Shown: positions 1 through 9,584 of the stretch, piece by piece
Position numbering within the stretch: the stretch's first letter is position 1
Layout of the letters: the number at the start of each line of letters is the position of its first letter
Assembly (NCBI RefSeq): GCF_041679265.1
Contig: NZ_JBGFSM010000003.1
Location: 62,001-126,000, forward strand
Direction of reading: 5' to 3'
DNA from: Autumnicola sp041679265
Lineage (GTDB): Bacteria > Bacteroidota > Bacteroidia > Flavobacteriales > Flavobacteriaceae
Length of the DNA: 64,000 nucleotides
The notes under the pieces: generated by a model
Seen by the model: only the letters and a program-made list of their open reading frames with translations
Databases searched by the model: none
Told to the model about the DNA's origin: nothing
Translations under genes and position numbers: made by a program

Positions 1-521
1 CAAGTAAAGATTTTGATAAGGATACGGAAAATGATGATGAAGTAGAAAACGATACGTACCGCAATGGCGGGCGCAGGGACGATCTATTTGGAAAAGGGAC
101 AGATCTTGATGGCACATTTTATGAAGACGGGGAAGATCCTTTTGAAGGCAATGAAGAACGGGAAACCAATAGTGAATGGTACAACTACAAGATTCCGTGG
201 GACCTGAGGCTTTCTTACACCATGACCTATAGCAATAATGCAAGACAGGATGAAATAACTTCTCACTCCCTCATGTTTTCCGGTAACGTGGAATTATCGC
301 CTAAATGGTCTGTAGGCGCATCTTCCGGTTTCGATATTAAAGAACAAGGGTTTACCTACACTCAGCTTCGCTTTGCAAGAGACTTGGACAGTTGGAGGAT
401 AAACTTTAGCTGGATACCCTTTAGCCAGCGCAAATCCTGGAATTTCTTTATTGGGATAAAATCTTCTATTCTTAGTGATATCAAATACGAGAAGCGTAGG
501 ACCAGGGACAGGAGGCTTTAA
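1..521 (+). CDS. lptD: LptD-like LPS assembly outer-membrane protein, C-terminal part
   Basis: The frame is open from base 3 to the stop at 519-521, so this is the last 172 residues of a gene that starts before the window. The first ~60 residues are very acidic (many D, E, N), followed by alternating beta-strand-like segments such as YNYKIPWDLRLSYTM and SWRINFSWIPF, and the end DRRL. That pattern matches the C-terminal barrel of the long LptD proteins of Flavobacteriaceae, which insert lipopolysaccharide into the outer leaflet. The neighbouring ridA gene is the usual downstream partner in this family. Identification rests on remembered family resemblance of the C-terminus; the rest of the barrel cannot be seen. 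Confidence 0.75.
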   Translation, partial: SKDFDKDTENDDEVENDTYRNGGRRDDLFGKGTDLDGTFYEDGEDPFEGNEERETNSEWYNYKIPWDLRLSYTMTYSNNARQDEITSHSLMFSGNVELSPKWSVGASSGFDIKEQGFTYTQLRFARDLDSWRINFSWIPFSQRKSWNFFIGIKSSILSDIKYEKRRTRDRRL

Positions 522-723
522 ATAAAAAACAATTGACAATGGGTAATTGATAATTGATAATGTGGATTGAATGTAGAGAAAAAGTAAAGAGGGAAGTAAG
601 AGAAAGAAAGATAATTCAAAATGAGAAATTTTAGAATAAAGAATCATTTCATAATTTAGAATTCATCCTTCAAAATAATTTTAAATTGGAAGGACAATAT
701 TTTTTAGATTAAATTTATCAAAT

Positions 724-1107
724 ATGAAGAAAATTATTAAAACCAAAAATGCCCCTGCACCAATCGGTCCATATAACCAGGCAATCCTGAGCGGTAATAT
801 ACTTTATGTTTCAGGCCAGATTGCTATTAATCCCATGACTGGTGAACTGGAAACAGAGGATCTTGCCGCGGAAACCAAACTAGTGATGGAAAACCTTAAA
901 GCTATTCTTGCTGAAGCAGAAATGGATTTTGATAATGTTATTAAAACTTCCATCTTTATAAGTGATATGAATAATTTTGGAAAGATAAATGAGGTTTACG
1001 GAAGCTATTTTGATACCGAAACAGCTCCTGCACGGGAAACGGTGGAAGTAGCAAACCTCCCAAAATTTGTAAATGTTGAAATTAGCGCTATAGCGGTAAA
1101 GTCTTAA
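724..1107 (+). CDS. ridA: RidA family enamine/imine deaminase
   Basis: 127 residues, the normal length for the YjgF/YER057c/UK114 family. The N-terminal motif APIGPYNQAI (residues 11-20), the strand LYVSGQIAI and the C-terminal PARETVEVANLP with its conserved arginine are all present. RidA proteins hydrolyse reactive 2-aminoacrylate and other enamines produced by PLP enzymes, working as cytosolic trimers. The gene follows lptD after 202 bases of AT-rich spacer holding short repeats (TAATTGATAATTGATAAT), so it may have its own promoter. Residues for an active RidA appear intact. Confidence 0.9.
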   Translation: MKKIIKTKNAPAPIGPYNQAILSGNILYVSGQIAINPMTGELETEDLAAETKLVMENLKAILAEAEMDFDNVIKTSIFISDMNNFGKINEVYGSYFDTETAPARETVEVANLPKFVNVEISAIAVKS

Positions 1108-1116
1108 TTTCGAGAC

Positions 1117-1482
1117 CTAAATACCCTTTATTAATAATCCGGCTGTGGCAGGGTTTGTAGCCAGTGGCACATCATGAACATCGCAAAGGCGCATTAACAT
1201 AAAAATATCGGGTTCATGAGGATGTTTATCCAGCGGGTCACGAAAAAAGATAACCATATCTATAAGGCCCTCAGCTATACGTGCCGCTATTTGTGCATCA
1301 CCTCCTAATGGACCGGAGAGTAGTTTTTCCACTTTAAATCCCGCCAGTTCTGTTTTTGCACCGGTTGTACCTGTTGCCACCAGGTTGATATCTTTAGACT
1401 GAAGGGTTTCCCGATGCTCATTAAGGAACTGAACCATCTCTGCTTTTTTACCGTTATGGGCAATAATGGCTATTGTTTTCAT
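1117..1482 (-). CDS. mgsA: Methylglyoxal synthase
   Basis: 121 residues with the family signatures IAIIAHNGKKAEM at the start, ATGTTG (residues 36-41), the phosphate/active-site segment SGPLGGDAQ and the HPHEPD segment with the active-site histidine and aspartate. The enzyme turns dihydroxyacetone phosphate into methylglyoxal and phosphate, a bypass of lower glycolysis. It lacks the N- and C-terminal extensions of the 152-residue E. coli enzyme but keeps the whole core. It lies 8 bases downstream of the pfkA reading frame on the same strand, so the two were probably co-transcribed; the broken pfkA makes the surviving gene notable. Confidence 0.92.
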   Translation of the reverse strand: MKTIAIIAHNGKKAEMVQFLNEHRETLQSKDINLVATGTTGAKTELAGFKVEKLLSGPLGGDAQIAARIAEGLIDMVIFFRDPLDKHPHEPDIFMLMRLCDVHDVPLATNPATAGLLIKGI

Positions 1483-1490
1483 ATCATTAT

Positions 1491-2476
1491 TTAGGTAGAT
1501 AAGATATCTGAGATTCTCAGAAGATCTTTATTAACTTTATGCTCGGTTTGTAAGGCTTCCATAATTCCGGTTGCTTTTATATCGTTATTAATGATTCCTA
1601 CCATCATGTCCCGTTCTCAATCCATCAATAATTCTACGGCTTTTACACATAGACGGCTGGCCAGTACGCGGTCAAAACAAGTGGGCCTTCCTCCCCTCTG
1701 GATATGCCCCAACACAGTAACTTTTGCATCATAATAGGGTAAATTATCCTGCACATATTCTGCAAGTTCAAAAACATTTTTACCTATTTTATCCCCTTCA
1801 GAAACTACCACAATACTGGAAGTTTTCCCGGACCTCCTGCTTCTTTCCAGGGAATTTAGCAATCTTTCCAGCCCAAGATCTTCTTCAGGAATCAGAATTT
1901 CTTCAGCCCCCGCTCCTATTCCACTGTTTAAAGCAATAAAACCAGCGTCCCGTCCCATAACTTCCACAAAGAATAGGCGGTTATGAGAACTTGCAGTATC
2001 TCGTATTTTATCTATTGCCTCTACTACTGTATTCAAAGCCGTATCGTACCCAATAGTATAATTGGTACCCGAAATATCATTATCAATAGTACCCGGTACT
2101 CCTATGCAAGGAATATTATGTTCTTCGCTTAAGGCCAGCCCTCCCCTGAAGGTGCCGTCACCTCCAATTAAAATCATGGCATCTACATGGCCTCTTTAAG
2201 TTTTTCAGCAGCTTTAGCCCTGCCTTCTTTTGTACGGAATTCTTTGGAGCGCGCAGACTGTAGCATGGTCCCTCCATATGTAATAATATTACGGACACTC
2301 CTTGCATTTAAAGGAATGTAATCGCCCTCTATCATTCCCTGAAAGCCCCGGTAAAAGCCCACACATTCTGTATGGTAATAAGCACAGGCCCTTACTACTG
2401 CACGAATGGCAGCATTCATCCCTGGTGCGTCGCCACCGGAGGTCATCACTCCTATTTTTTTTATTTTTTTTGACAT
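1491..2476 (-). pseudogene. pfkA: 6-phosphofructokinase gene, broken by a frameshift and a stop
   Basis: The 5' part (2476 to about 2186) reads the PfkA N-terminus with the nucleotide loop MTSGGDAPGMNAAIR and ends at a TAG after KLKEAM. The 3' part (from 2177) resumes one frame away with LIGGDGTF, the catalytic TIDND and the C-terminal sugar-phosphate segment. Restoring one base near 2186-2190 rejoins KLKEA-NVDA-MILIGG. A second lesion is a TGA at 1617-1619 where GGA would fit; past it the frame continues in phase through ERDMMVGI to RISDILST and a TAA at 1491-1493. With both repaired the product would be 328 residues, the usual ATP-PFK length. Two independent lesions argue for real decay, though assembly error cannot be excluded. 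Confidence 0.85.
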
Positions 2477-2836
2477 AAATTATGCTGTACTTTTCCTCTT
2501 TTCTTTTAAAGAATGATGTAAATCTAAATACAAATAGACATCTGGCAAAATATTATAGAAACTTCAAATAATATTTTGTAGAATACTAATTCCATAAAAG
2601 AATTATTTTAGCCGATGAATGGATTTGTTGTTAACATTTCTTTAACGCCACTAATGTAGAATACCTAGCTTGTCATAGCTTTAATATGTAAGAATTTTTG
2701 GTCAATATTGCTATTTTTTAAGATTTATTTAAGTATAACTAGTTGTATTTGTGTTAGTTAAAAAAGTTTTTGAGCTATGGGAGTTCAGTAAAATTTATTT
2801 TCTTTGATAACAGATTAACCATTCTACTTAAAAGCC
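2477..2836. other. Intergenic region between divergent pfkA and 2837 genes
   Basis: 360 bases of strongly AT-rich DNA with no credible reading frame. It must contain the divergent promoters for the pfkA-mgsA pair and the gene at 2837, but I do not find an unambiguous TTTG-N20-TAnnTTTG pair in it. Confidence 0.5.
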
Positions 2837-3166
2837 ATGCATTACAAACCAACCCAGGGCTTCCTTTATGTGCCCAGCAAACCAAAGCCTACGCTAAAAG
2901 GTGCTACAGAAATTAATTTTGATTATTATTTTTCTGCCCGCTACTTTGAAGAAAACGTCCTCCTGGATGTGACTACTAAAATTATTTCGCATTATGACAA
3001 GGTTTACACCAGAATTTCTAATCATCTGATAAATCGAGGTGAAGTAAAAACCTGTGTTAAAGAATGTATCCTTACCCATTTGCTTAGGATGGGAGTGTCC
3101 CGCAAAAGAGCCGATCATATCCTGAAAGATTTCAGGCTAAGTCCTAGAAAGATACAATTTCAATAA
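2837..3166 (+). CDS. Conserved-looking hypothetical protein, 109 aa
   Basis: I do not recognise this family. The product is basic towards the C-terminus (SRKRADHILKDFRLSPRKIQFQ), with aromatic N-terminal residues, two cysteines (in KTCVKECIL) and no signal peptide or membrane segment. The C-terminal third is predicted by eye to be helical and could be a small nucleic-acid-binding domain, but that is a guess. It stands alone between divergent pfkA and convergent tamB, with a strong bidirectional terminator just downstream, so it is probably a single-gene transcript. An AT-rich leader and an ATG start at 2837 support it as coding. Confidence 0.6.
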   Translation: MHYKPTQGFLYVPSKPKPTLKGATEINFDYYFSARYFEENVLLDVTTKIISHYDKVYTRISNHLINRGEVKTCVKECILTHLLRMGVSRKRADHILKDFRLSPRKIQFQ

Positions 3167-3245
3167 TATAATATACTATTTACCGGCACTCGTGCCGCTT
3201 AAAATATATTTGGGTTAGCTACATTTGGGGAGATGTACTAATCTG

Positions 3246-3280
3246 AAAAAGGGAGTGAATTAATTTTTGCTCCCTTTTTT
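3246..3280. terminator. Bidirectional intrinsic terminator between convergent genes
   Basis: The stem GGGAG (3251-3255) pairs with CTCCC (3270-3274), flanked by five A on the left and six T on the right, so the structure works on both strands. It sits between the + gene ending at 3166 and the - gene ending at 3304. Confidence 0.8.
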
Positions 3281-3303
3281 CATTTTGCTTTATTACCACG
3301 TAA

Positions 3304-6300
3304 TTAATCTTCAGGGAAACTAATATAATCAGGCGCAAGAGATTGTTGGTTCGTTTCTTCCTCATCCTCTTCTTTTTTAGCCTTAGAAAATTGACTGTCT
3401 GCTATTTTCCGAAGCAATTCTTTAAAAGTATCAAAATCTACCGAGTACGATAAGCCCACTCCCTGGGTGAAACCTATTTCTTCTCCAATAAACTGGATAT
3501 TATTTTCACGGTTGAAGACTTTAGCGCGCAGAGTACCGTCTTCATTTAAAAGAAAGTCTATCTCTACATTTCCAATAATCAGCGATTCCGTAACTCCGCC
3601 GATAGGCACCCCAACCTGCCCGTTTATTAAAACGCGGTCACTAATTTGGGTGGAGAGGGTTAGCCCAAACCTGTCCACGGTTTGCTGATCTGGAGTACGG
3701 TCTCCCTGTACATAATTAACCCCAACCTGGAACTTCCCTTCTTCATCTGCAAAAATATCATTCACAATACTGGAAGCCCGCTCTGCCAGCGTCCCTGTAA
3801 TAGCTGTTTGATTTATGCCAAATTCACTGTAAAAAGCACCCTGGGTAACCAGGAATAAAGCCTGTAATTCCTTACTGGCCCGATCGTCAATTTTATATTC
3901 AAGCTCAGAGCGTACTACAGAACTGGCACTTGGAAAGTCAATATCAAAAGTAATATCAGGCTGTACGATTTGACCCTGCAGGTTAATCACCACTTCTACA
4001 GGGATTTTACGGTTGATGGTGGGATTTTCCAGCAGGACAGAAGGATTGGCATTTAACTGGTACACCGCGCTCACATCCAGTTCAGCCCGTACAGGATTCC
4101 CGTCCCAGTTAATGCTTCCTCCGGATTTTACACGGAAAACCTTTTGGACCAGCCCGGCATATTTAAAATTATAAACACCTTCATAAACAATAAAATCTCC
4201 CCACATGTTAAACTTACCGTTGGTGTTAATCTCCAGCAGCAGGTTTCCTGCCCCACGGCCGCGCAAAGTACTTCCACTGGTTTTATCTATCACCACTTCC
4301 ACCTCGGCATCATTGGTCACATCAAGATCAAACACCATTTCCAGCCCCTTTACTTCAGGCAAAACAATTTCTTCCCCGGCAAGTTTGGCTGCTTTTTCTT
4401 CCGGGCTAAGGAAATGTATATAGGAATTATCACCCACAGATTCGGTATCACTTAGAGGGATTTTAAAAACCGTACCTTTTTCTGTTGTGGCATTTACTTC
4501 CATTAAAAGTTGGTCTGTAGGTCCTTTAATAGAAGCGTCTCCACCTATAAAAGCTGTTCCGTAGTAAAGAGCATCTTCCTCTGCCTCAGTATCCAGAACT
4601 AAAAGCCTGTCTGTATTGATATTTAAATCCAGAAACCATTGGGTAAAATTTTTATGAGAGATATTGCCGCTAAGGATGCCGCGGGTATTGTATTTGGTAT
4701 CTGTAAACCTGATGTTATCAAAATTAAATTGCTGCCTGGAGAGATTAACCTGCGCCATATCCTGGAAGCGGTAATCCACATCCAGGTAAGGAATGCTTAA
4801 CCCTGCATCCTGTAAAACCAATTGCCCCCCAAATTCAGGGTTTTTGTAATTACCCTCTAGCCTTGCGGTACCAGTTGCACGTCCCCTTATATTGCCTATG
4901 GCCTCTCCTCCCAGCGGACTAAAAGCGGCCAGATTTAATTCTTCCAGGTCTATATCCAGGTCTATGGTGGGAACGGCGCCTGCCACATTTATATTTCCCA
5001 AGGCCTTCAGGGACTCTACGCCCTGCTTCTTAAGGTGGGCATTAATGTTATAATTGGTTAAATCCTGGTTGCCTTCCACCTCAATCAGCAGGTTCCCCAA
5101 TAGAATCTCATTTACATTAAGAGAGTCTATACGCAGGGAAGTATTAGGATAGTACGCGCCATTCTCCTGAAGCAGGTCCAGTTTGCCGTTAATTCTTCCG
5201 GAAAGCCCAAGCTTTTCTATGTCTGGAGTGATTTTGTTAAGCTCTACATTTTCAAACTCCATATTAAAATCTTTATAGGTAGAATCTCTCATCATCCCGC
5301 TTAACCTAATTTCTTCATTGTTATGGCTCATCACCAGCGAATCGATCACGATATTCCTGAAGTTATCTTCAATAACAACCTTGTTGCTTTTGTTACCTTC
5401 TTCGTTGAGATACCAAACATTGTTTTTAAATTTAAGATCTGAGCGCTGTATGCCCACAACAGACCTGTTATTCTCATTGATAGTATGAAAGAGGTTGATG
5501 TTAAAAACATCTTCGTTATTTTTCCCGCCCTGAAATTCAGACCTGATGAATAAAGTATCCCGCTGGGTTACGTTTATGAAACTGAATTCCGAAAAATTAT
5601 AAAAATCGGTCGAAACACTATCTGCTTCAAAATAAGTATTATAGATGGGGTTAGTATTGTCCACCTGAAGGTTTACCTCCTGGAACATATTTTTAAAGGC
5701 TTCAATTTTTGGAGACCTGAAGGTAAGTTTAAATTCAGATTCATCAGATTCCACCCTTCCTCGAACAAAAGTATTAGGAGCCAGTGTAATTTCAGGATAA
5801 AAAACTTCCACTATTTTATTGTAAATATCAAAATCAAACTCCATGTATTGATTGGTGGTAATGGTCCTGGGTTCGTAATTGGTGTAAATGCTACCCAGGG
5901 AGTTTTCAAAAAGCGCTCCTACTTCCCGAAGCTGAAAAACCCCCTGCACCTGCCCACTTATCACATCTGGTGAATTTATGGCAATGGTTCTAACATTTCC
6001 TTCAAATGAAGATACTATGCTGAAATCGTCAAAATAATAGAGGTCGTTCTGGTTTCTGTAAGAAGTATTCAGCAGCAGGATATTTCCGAAGGCATTATCT
6101 ATATTGGTACCTTTCATATTCATAATCACATCGCCCTTAAAAACCGAAATACTGTCACGGGATATAAAGTTAAGGGCATTGAGATCTGCATATCCCACAG
6201 AAGCTTCAAAATCATATACATTTATATCTTCTGAAACATCCACAAGCCCGTTAAATTCCATTTTCAAATTTGGATCATTGGAAACCAGGTTACCATTAAA

Positions 6301-7710
6301 AACCGGGTTCCTTAAATTTCCAATTACCCTGATATTCTTGTAATTATAATTATTATATTTTAAATTTGAAATTGCTCCCCGAAGCTGCGCATTGATATTT
6401 TCTTTTTTAAAGCCACTTCCATCCACATCCAGGTTGAAACTGGTTTTTCCAAGTTTTTCGTTGTTTAACAAACGGCCGACATTGAAATTCCGGAAAATTA
6501 GATTTCCTTTATAATTCACGGTGTTGGAATTATCGAAATTGCGCAAAACAAAATCGGCATCGGCAGATCCCAACTGGGAATTAACGAGAATATCGGCCAC
6601 GAGTGAAGTCGCGGTTAAAACCGCTTCACCGCTCATCCTTAAATTTCCAAAGTCCCTCAGGCTTTGGGGCAGGTTTCCAAGCAGCGGGCCTGGCAGCAGG
6701 TTTACGAGGTCGTAATAATTGGAATTGAATTCTTCAAACTGCCCGGAGATCCTAAAATCTTCTGCCTGTTGTGAAAAAGCCCCCTGTACTTCAAGGTTGC
6801 CATAAACGGCACTACGGTCCATGCCTTCCAGCTCCAGGTTTTCCAGGAAAAAATCATTCAGGGTTCCTGTCATGTGGGTGTTAAAAGTTACAAGTTCCCC
6901 ATTTCCAAAACCATCATAAAAGACCTGAAGATCTGTACTGGAAATAGAAGATTCCCTAAAAAGGGCATTTACCTGTACTTTATTTTCAAAGTCTGAAAAC
7001 TGCTCCCTAGTGTAGTTAAAGTTTAGATCCCCCTTTATTTCAGAATTTGCAGTATTAAGCACCAGGTTTTGCAACTGCATGTGGTGAGGGGTATAACTAA
7101 ACGCTGTGTTTAAATTGGTAACCGCAATCCCCCGCCGCTCTTCAGCACTTAAAGAAGTAATCTTCACTTTTATAAGTTCGCCGTCTATCAGCAGATCTTC
7201 GGCATTCAAATTAAGATCATCCAGTAATAACACATTTTCAGTATCCAGATTTTCATCCCGGTAACTGTAGTTGCTATTAAGGATCTGCACATCCTCCACC
7301 TGCAGTGTAAATGGAGCCGGAGGTTCTCCTGTGGGTTCCTTCTTTAATTTGGAAATAAGCAAACTTAAATTATCCCTGTCTTCGCCTTCATAGCGTTTCA
7401 TTTTTAGCGTAAGATCTTCTACTACGGTATTTCCAAAATTGGGACTGTTATTAAGCAGGTTTCTCAGGCTTAGAACAGAAGTGGAGACCTCGCCGGCATA
7501 AAGCAGGGTGTCCAGATGATGGTCTTCCACATAAATGCCTTTTACCTTTATATTTCCAAAATAGGAAAGGCTCACGCGGTCTATGCTAATATTAATATCT
7601 TTGTTTTTGCGAAGAGATTTTGTGATCCTGTCCGCGACAGAAGTTTGCACGGCGGGAATAGAAAATACGATAAGCAGAAGTATAAAAAACAAAAGAAGCG
7701 CAACTACCAC
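3304..7710 (-). CDS. tamB: TamB-like translocation/assembly module protein (DUF490)
   Basis: 1468 residues. One N-terminal membrane anchor (VALLLFFILLLIVFSIPA) is followed by very long beta-rich sequence and a C-terminal DUF490/TamB domain over roughly the last 400 residues (GDFIVYEGVYNFKYAG, VEVVINLQGQI, QALFLVTQGAFYSE). TamB proteins span the periplasm from the inner membrane and are known to help outer-membrane protein assembly or lipid transfer. Position divergent from tsaD is typical in Flavobacteriaceae. The first usable start codon is a GTG at 7710, yet the frame stays open upstream to a TAA and encodes a basic stretch (RIKKFWKILKR) that looks like the natural n-region before the anchor; no ATG, GTG or TTG occurs there, so the true start is unclear. 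Confidence 0.88.
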   Translation of the reverse strand: MVVALLLFFILLLIVFSIPAVQTSVADRITKSLRKNKDINISIDRVSLSYFGNIKVKGIYVEDHHLDTLLYAGEVSTSVLSLRNLLNNSPNFGNTVVEDLTLKMKRYEGEDRDNLSLLISKLKKEPTGEPPAPFTLQVEDVQILNSNYSYRDENLDTENVLLLDDLNLNAEDLLIDGELIKVKITSLSAEERRGIAVTNLNTAFSYTPHHMQLQNLVLNTANSEIKGDLNFNYTREQFSDFENKVQVNALFRESSISSTDLQVFYDGFGNGELVTFNTHMTGTLNDFFLENLELEGMDRSAVYGNLEVQGAFSQQAEDFRISGQFEEFNSNYYDLVNLLPGPLLGNLPQSLRDFGNLRMSGEAVLTATSLVADILVNSQLGSADADFVLRNFDNSNTVNYKGNLIFRNFNVGRLLNNEKLGKTSFNLDVDGSGFKKENINAQLRGAISNLKYNNYNYKNIRVIGNLRNPVFNGNLVSNDPNLKMEFNGLVDVSEDINVYDFEASVGYADLNALNFISRDSISVFKGDVIMNMKGTNIDNAFGNILLLNTSYRNQNDLYYFDDFSIVSSFEGNVRTIAINSPDVISGQVQGVFQLREVGALFENSLGSIYTNYEPRTITTNQYMEFDFDIYNKIVEVFYPEITLAPNTFVRGRVESDESEFKLTFRSPKIEAFKNMFQEVNLQVDNTNPIYNTYFEADSVSTDFYNFSEFSFINVTQRDTLFIRSEFQGGKNNEDVFNINLFHTINENNRSVVGIQRSDLKFKNNVWYLNEEGNKSNKVVIEDNFRNIVIDSLVMSHNNEEIRLSGMMRDSTYKDFNMEFENVELNKITPDIEKLGLSGRINGKLDLLQENGAYYPNTSLRIDSLNVNEILLGNLLIEVEGNQDLTNYNINAHLKKQGVESLKALGNINVAGAVPTIDLDIDLEELNLAAFSPLGGEAIGNIRGRATGTARLEGNYKNPEFGGQLVLQDAGLSIPYLDVDYRFQDMAQVNLSRQQFNFDNIRFTDTKYNTRGILSGNISHKNFTQWFLDLNINTDRLLVLDTEAEEDALYYGTAFIGGDASIKGPTDQLLMEVNATTEKGTVFKIPLSDTESVGDNSYIHFLSPEEKAAKLAGEEIVLPEVKGLEMVFDLDVTNDAEVEVVIDKTSGSTLRGRGAGNLLLEINTNGKFNMWGDFIVYEGVYNFKYAGLVQKVFRVKSGGSINWDGNPVRAELDVSAVYQLNANPSVLLENPTINRKIPVEVVINLQGQIVQPDITFDIDFPSASSVVRSELEYKIDDRASKELQALFLVTQGAFYSEFGINQTAITGTLAERASSIVNDIFADEEGKFQVGVNYVQGDRTPDQQTVDRFGLTLSTQISDRVLINGQVGVPIGGVTESLIIGNVEIDFLLNEDGTLRAKVFNRENNIQFIGEEIGFTQGVGLSYSVDFDTFKELLRKIADSQFSKAKKEEDEEETNQQSLAPDYISFPED

Positions 7711-7801
7711 TCTTTTTAATATTTTCCAAAATTTTTTGATACGCTTTTATGTTTTAAATTTGTACGAAATTAGCAACTTCTATGCCTCTTTAATTTTCCT
7801 G

Positions 7802-8824
7802 ATGACACCACAACACATCTATATTCTCGCTATTGAATCTTCCTGTGACGATACGGCTGCAGCTGTACTTTGTAACGGTAAAATCCTTTCTAATATTGTT
7901 GCCACACAGGAAGTGCACCAACAATATGGCGGGGTGGTTCCCGAACTTGCTTCGCGGGCCCACCAGCAAAACATTGTTCCTGTAATCCACCAGGCATTGG
8001 TTAAGGCAAATATCGACAAAAAACACTTATCTGCAATTGCTTTTACGCGTGGCCCCGGCCTTATGGGTTCCCTCCTGGTAGGAACTTCTTTTGCCAAGTC
8101 TTTGGCAATGGGTTTAAATATTCCCTTAATTGAAATCAATCACATGCAGGCCCATATCCTGGCACATTTTATTGAGGAGAAAGGCTTTGATAAACCTCAA
8201 TTTCCCTTTCTGGCTTTAACTATTAGTGGCGGGCATACCCAAATTGTAAAGGTTATAGATTACTTTAAAATGGAAGTTATAGGGCAAACCACAGATGATG
8301 CCGTGGGAGAAGCGTTTGATAAAAGCGCGAAAATTATGGGGCTTCCTTATCCCGGAGGGCCACTTATAGACAAATATGCCCGCGAGGGAAATCCTAAGGC
8401 TTTTAAATTTCCAAAACCAAAGGTTGCCGGGCTTGATTTTAGTTTTAGCGGACTTAAAACAGCGATCTTATATTTTATTCAGAAGCAAACTAAAGAAAAT
8501 CCTGATTTTGTGGAAGAAAATTTAATGGATATCTGTGCTTCTATCCAATATACGATTATTGAAATATTGATGGACAAGCTGAAAAAAGCTGTAAAAGAAA
8601 CGGGAATTAAACAGGTTGCCATTGGTGGGGGCGTTTCTGCAAACAGCGGAATTAGAAATGCGCTGAAGGAAGCTGAAAAAAAACACGGCTGGAAATGTTT
8701 TATACCAAAATTTGAATATACTACAGATAATGCAGCGATGATTGCCATCGCAGGACATTACAAATTCCTCAAGAAAGATTTTTCAGAGCTCTCCACTACT
8801 GCACAGGCACGCTATAAATTTTAA
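7802..8824 (+). CDS. tsaD: tRNA N6-threonylcarbamoyladenosine transferase TsaD
   Basis: 340 residues from the ATG at 7802, which gives the standard N-terminus (YILAIESSCDDTAAAV); the frame is open further upstream but that part does not fit the family. Metal-ligand motif HMQAHILAHF, the nucleotide loop TISGGHTQIV, the segment DDAVGEAFDKSAK and the C-terminal IAIGGGVSANS/TDNAAMIA-type motifs are intact. TsaD transfers the threonylcarbamoyl group to A37 of ANN-decoding tRNAs, with TsaB and TsaE as partners encoded elsewhere. It heads the + strand housekeeping run, 3 bases before rsmE. Confidence 0.96.
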   Translation: MTPQHIYILAIESSCDDTAAAVLCNGKILSNIVATQEVHQQYGGVVPELASRAHQQNIVPVIHQALVKANIDKKHLSAIAFTRGPGLMGSLLVGTSFAKSLAMGLNIPLIEINHMQAHILAHFIEEKGFDKPQFPFLALTISGGHTQIVKVIDYFKMEVIGQTTDDAVGEAFDKSAKIMGLPYPGGPLIDKYAREGNPKAFKFPKPKVAGLDFSFSGLKTAILYFIQKQTKENPDFVEENLMDICASIQYTIIEILMDKLKKAVKETGIKQVAIGGGVSANSGIRNALKEAEKKHGWKCFIPKFEYTTDNAAMIAIAGHYKFLKKDFSELSTTAQARYKF

Positions 8825-8827
8825 AAG

Positions 8828-9535
8828 ATGCAGCTATTTTATCATCCCGGTTTAACTGAAACAGCTTCCCAGGTTCTCTTTCCTAAAGACGAAAGTAAAC
8901 ATATCACCAAAGTTCTTCGTAAGAAAGAAGGGGATCTTCTGGAAGTGACCAATGGAGAAGGATTGTTATTTACCGTTGAATTAATACAAACAGGAAACCA
9001 GGCGCTGGCCAAAGTCATAGAAGTAAAAATTGAAGCTGCGGCACCTTATTACCTGCACATGGCCGTGGCGCCCACCAAAATGAATGACCGTTTTGAATGG
9101 TTTCTTGAAAAGGCCACAGAAATTGGGGTACATGAAATCACTCCTGTAATTTGTGACCACAGCGAAAGAAAAGTGGTGAAATTAAACCGTTTTGAAAGAG
9201 TGTTGCAGAGCGCGATGAAGCAATCTTTGCATTACAGGATGCCCAAACTTAATGAGCCGCGAAATTTAGCCGAATTTTTAGAATCGGTACAGGAAGAAAA
9301 TAAGTTTATTGCTCATTGTGAAGATCATCAGCAACGCTTCCTGCTGAAAAATAAAGTCTCCCCAAGATCCAGGGCAATAGTGCTTATTGGCCCGGAAGGC
9401 GATTTTTCTCCGGAAGAAATCGAGCTGGCACTACAAAAAGGATATCAGCCGGTAAGCCTTGGGAACAGCCGCTTGAGAACGGAGACCGCTGCTATTGCCG
9501 CCTGCCATACTTTTGCACTTGCGAACCAGGATTAA
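8828..9535 (+). CDS. rsmE: 16S rRNA (uracil1498-N3)-methyltransferase RsmE
   Basis: 235 residues with an N-terminal PUA-like RNA-binding region and a C-terminal SPOUT knot. The knot motifs LIGPEGDFSPEEIELA and SLGNSRLRTETAAIAA, which form the SAM pocket, are complete, as is the family segment ATEIGVHEITPVICDHSE. RsmE methylates U1498 in the decoding region of 16S rRNA. It starts 3 bases after tsaD, so the two genes are translationally close and surely co-transcribed. Confidence 0.95.
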   Translation: MQLFYHPGLTETASQVLFPKDESKHITKVLRKKEGDLLEVTNGEGLLFTVELIQTGNQALAKVIEVKIEAAAPYYLHMAVAPTKMNDRFEWFLEKATEIGVHEITPVICDHSERKVVKLNRFERVLQSAMKQSLHYRMPKLNEPRNLAEFLESVQEENKFIAHCEDHQQRFLLKNKVSPRSRAIVLIGPEGDFSPEEIELALQKGYQPVSLGNSRLRTETAAIAACHTFALANQD

Positions 9536-9584
9536 GCTTTTTCTTCGTTTAAAATTTATACTTTTAAGGAATTAAAAAACCATA

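Noticed and set aside
7583..7801. N-terminal extension of TsaD
   Set aside because: The extra 73 residues overlap the start of the divergent tamB gene, and TsaD proteins begin directly at the IESSCD region.
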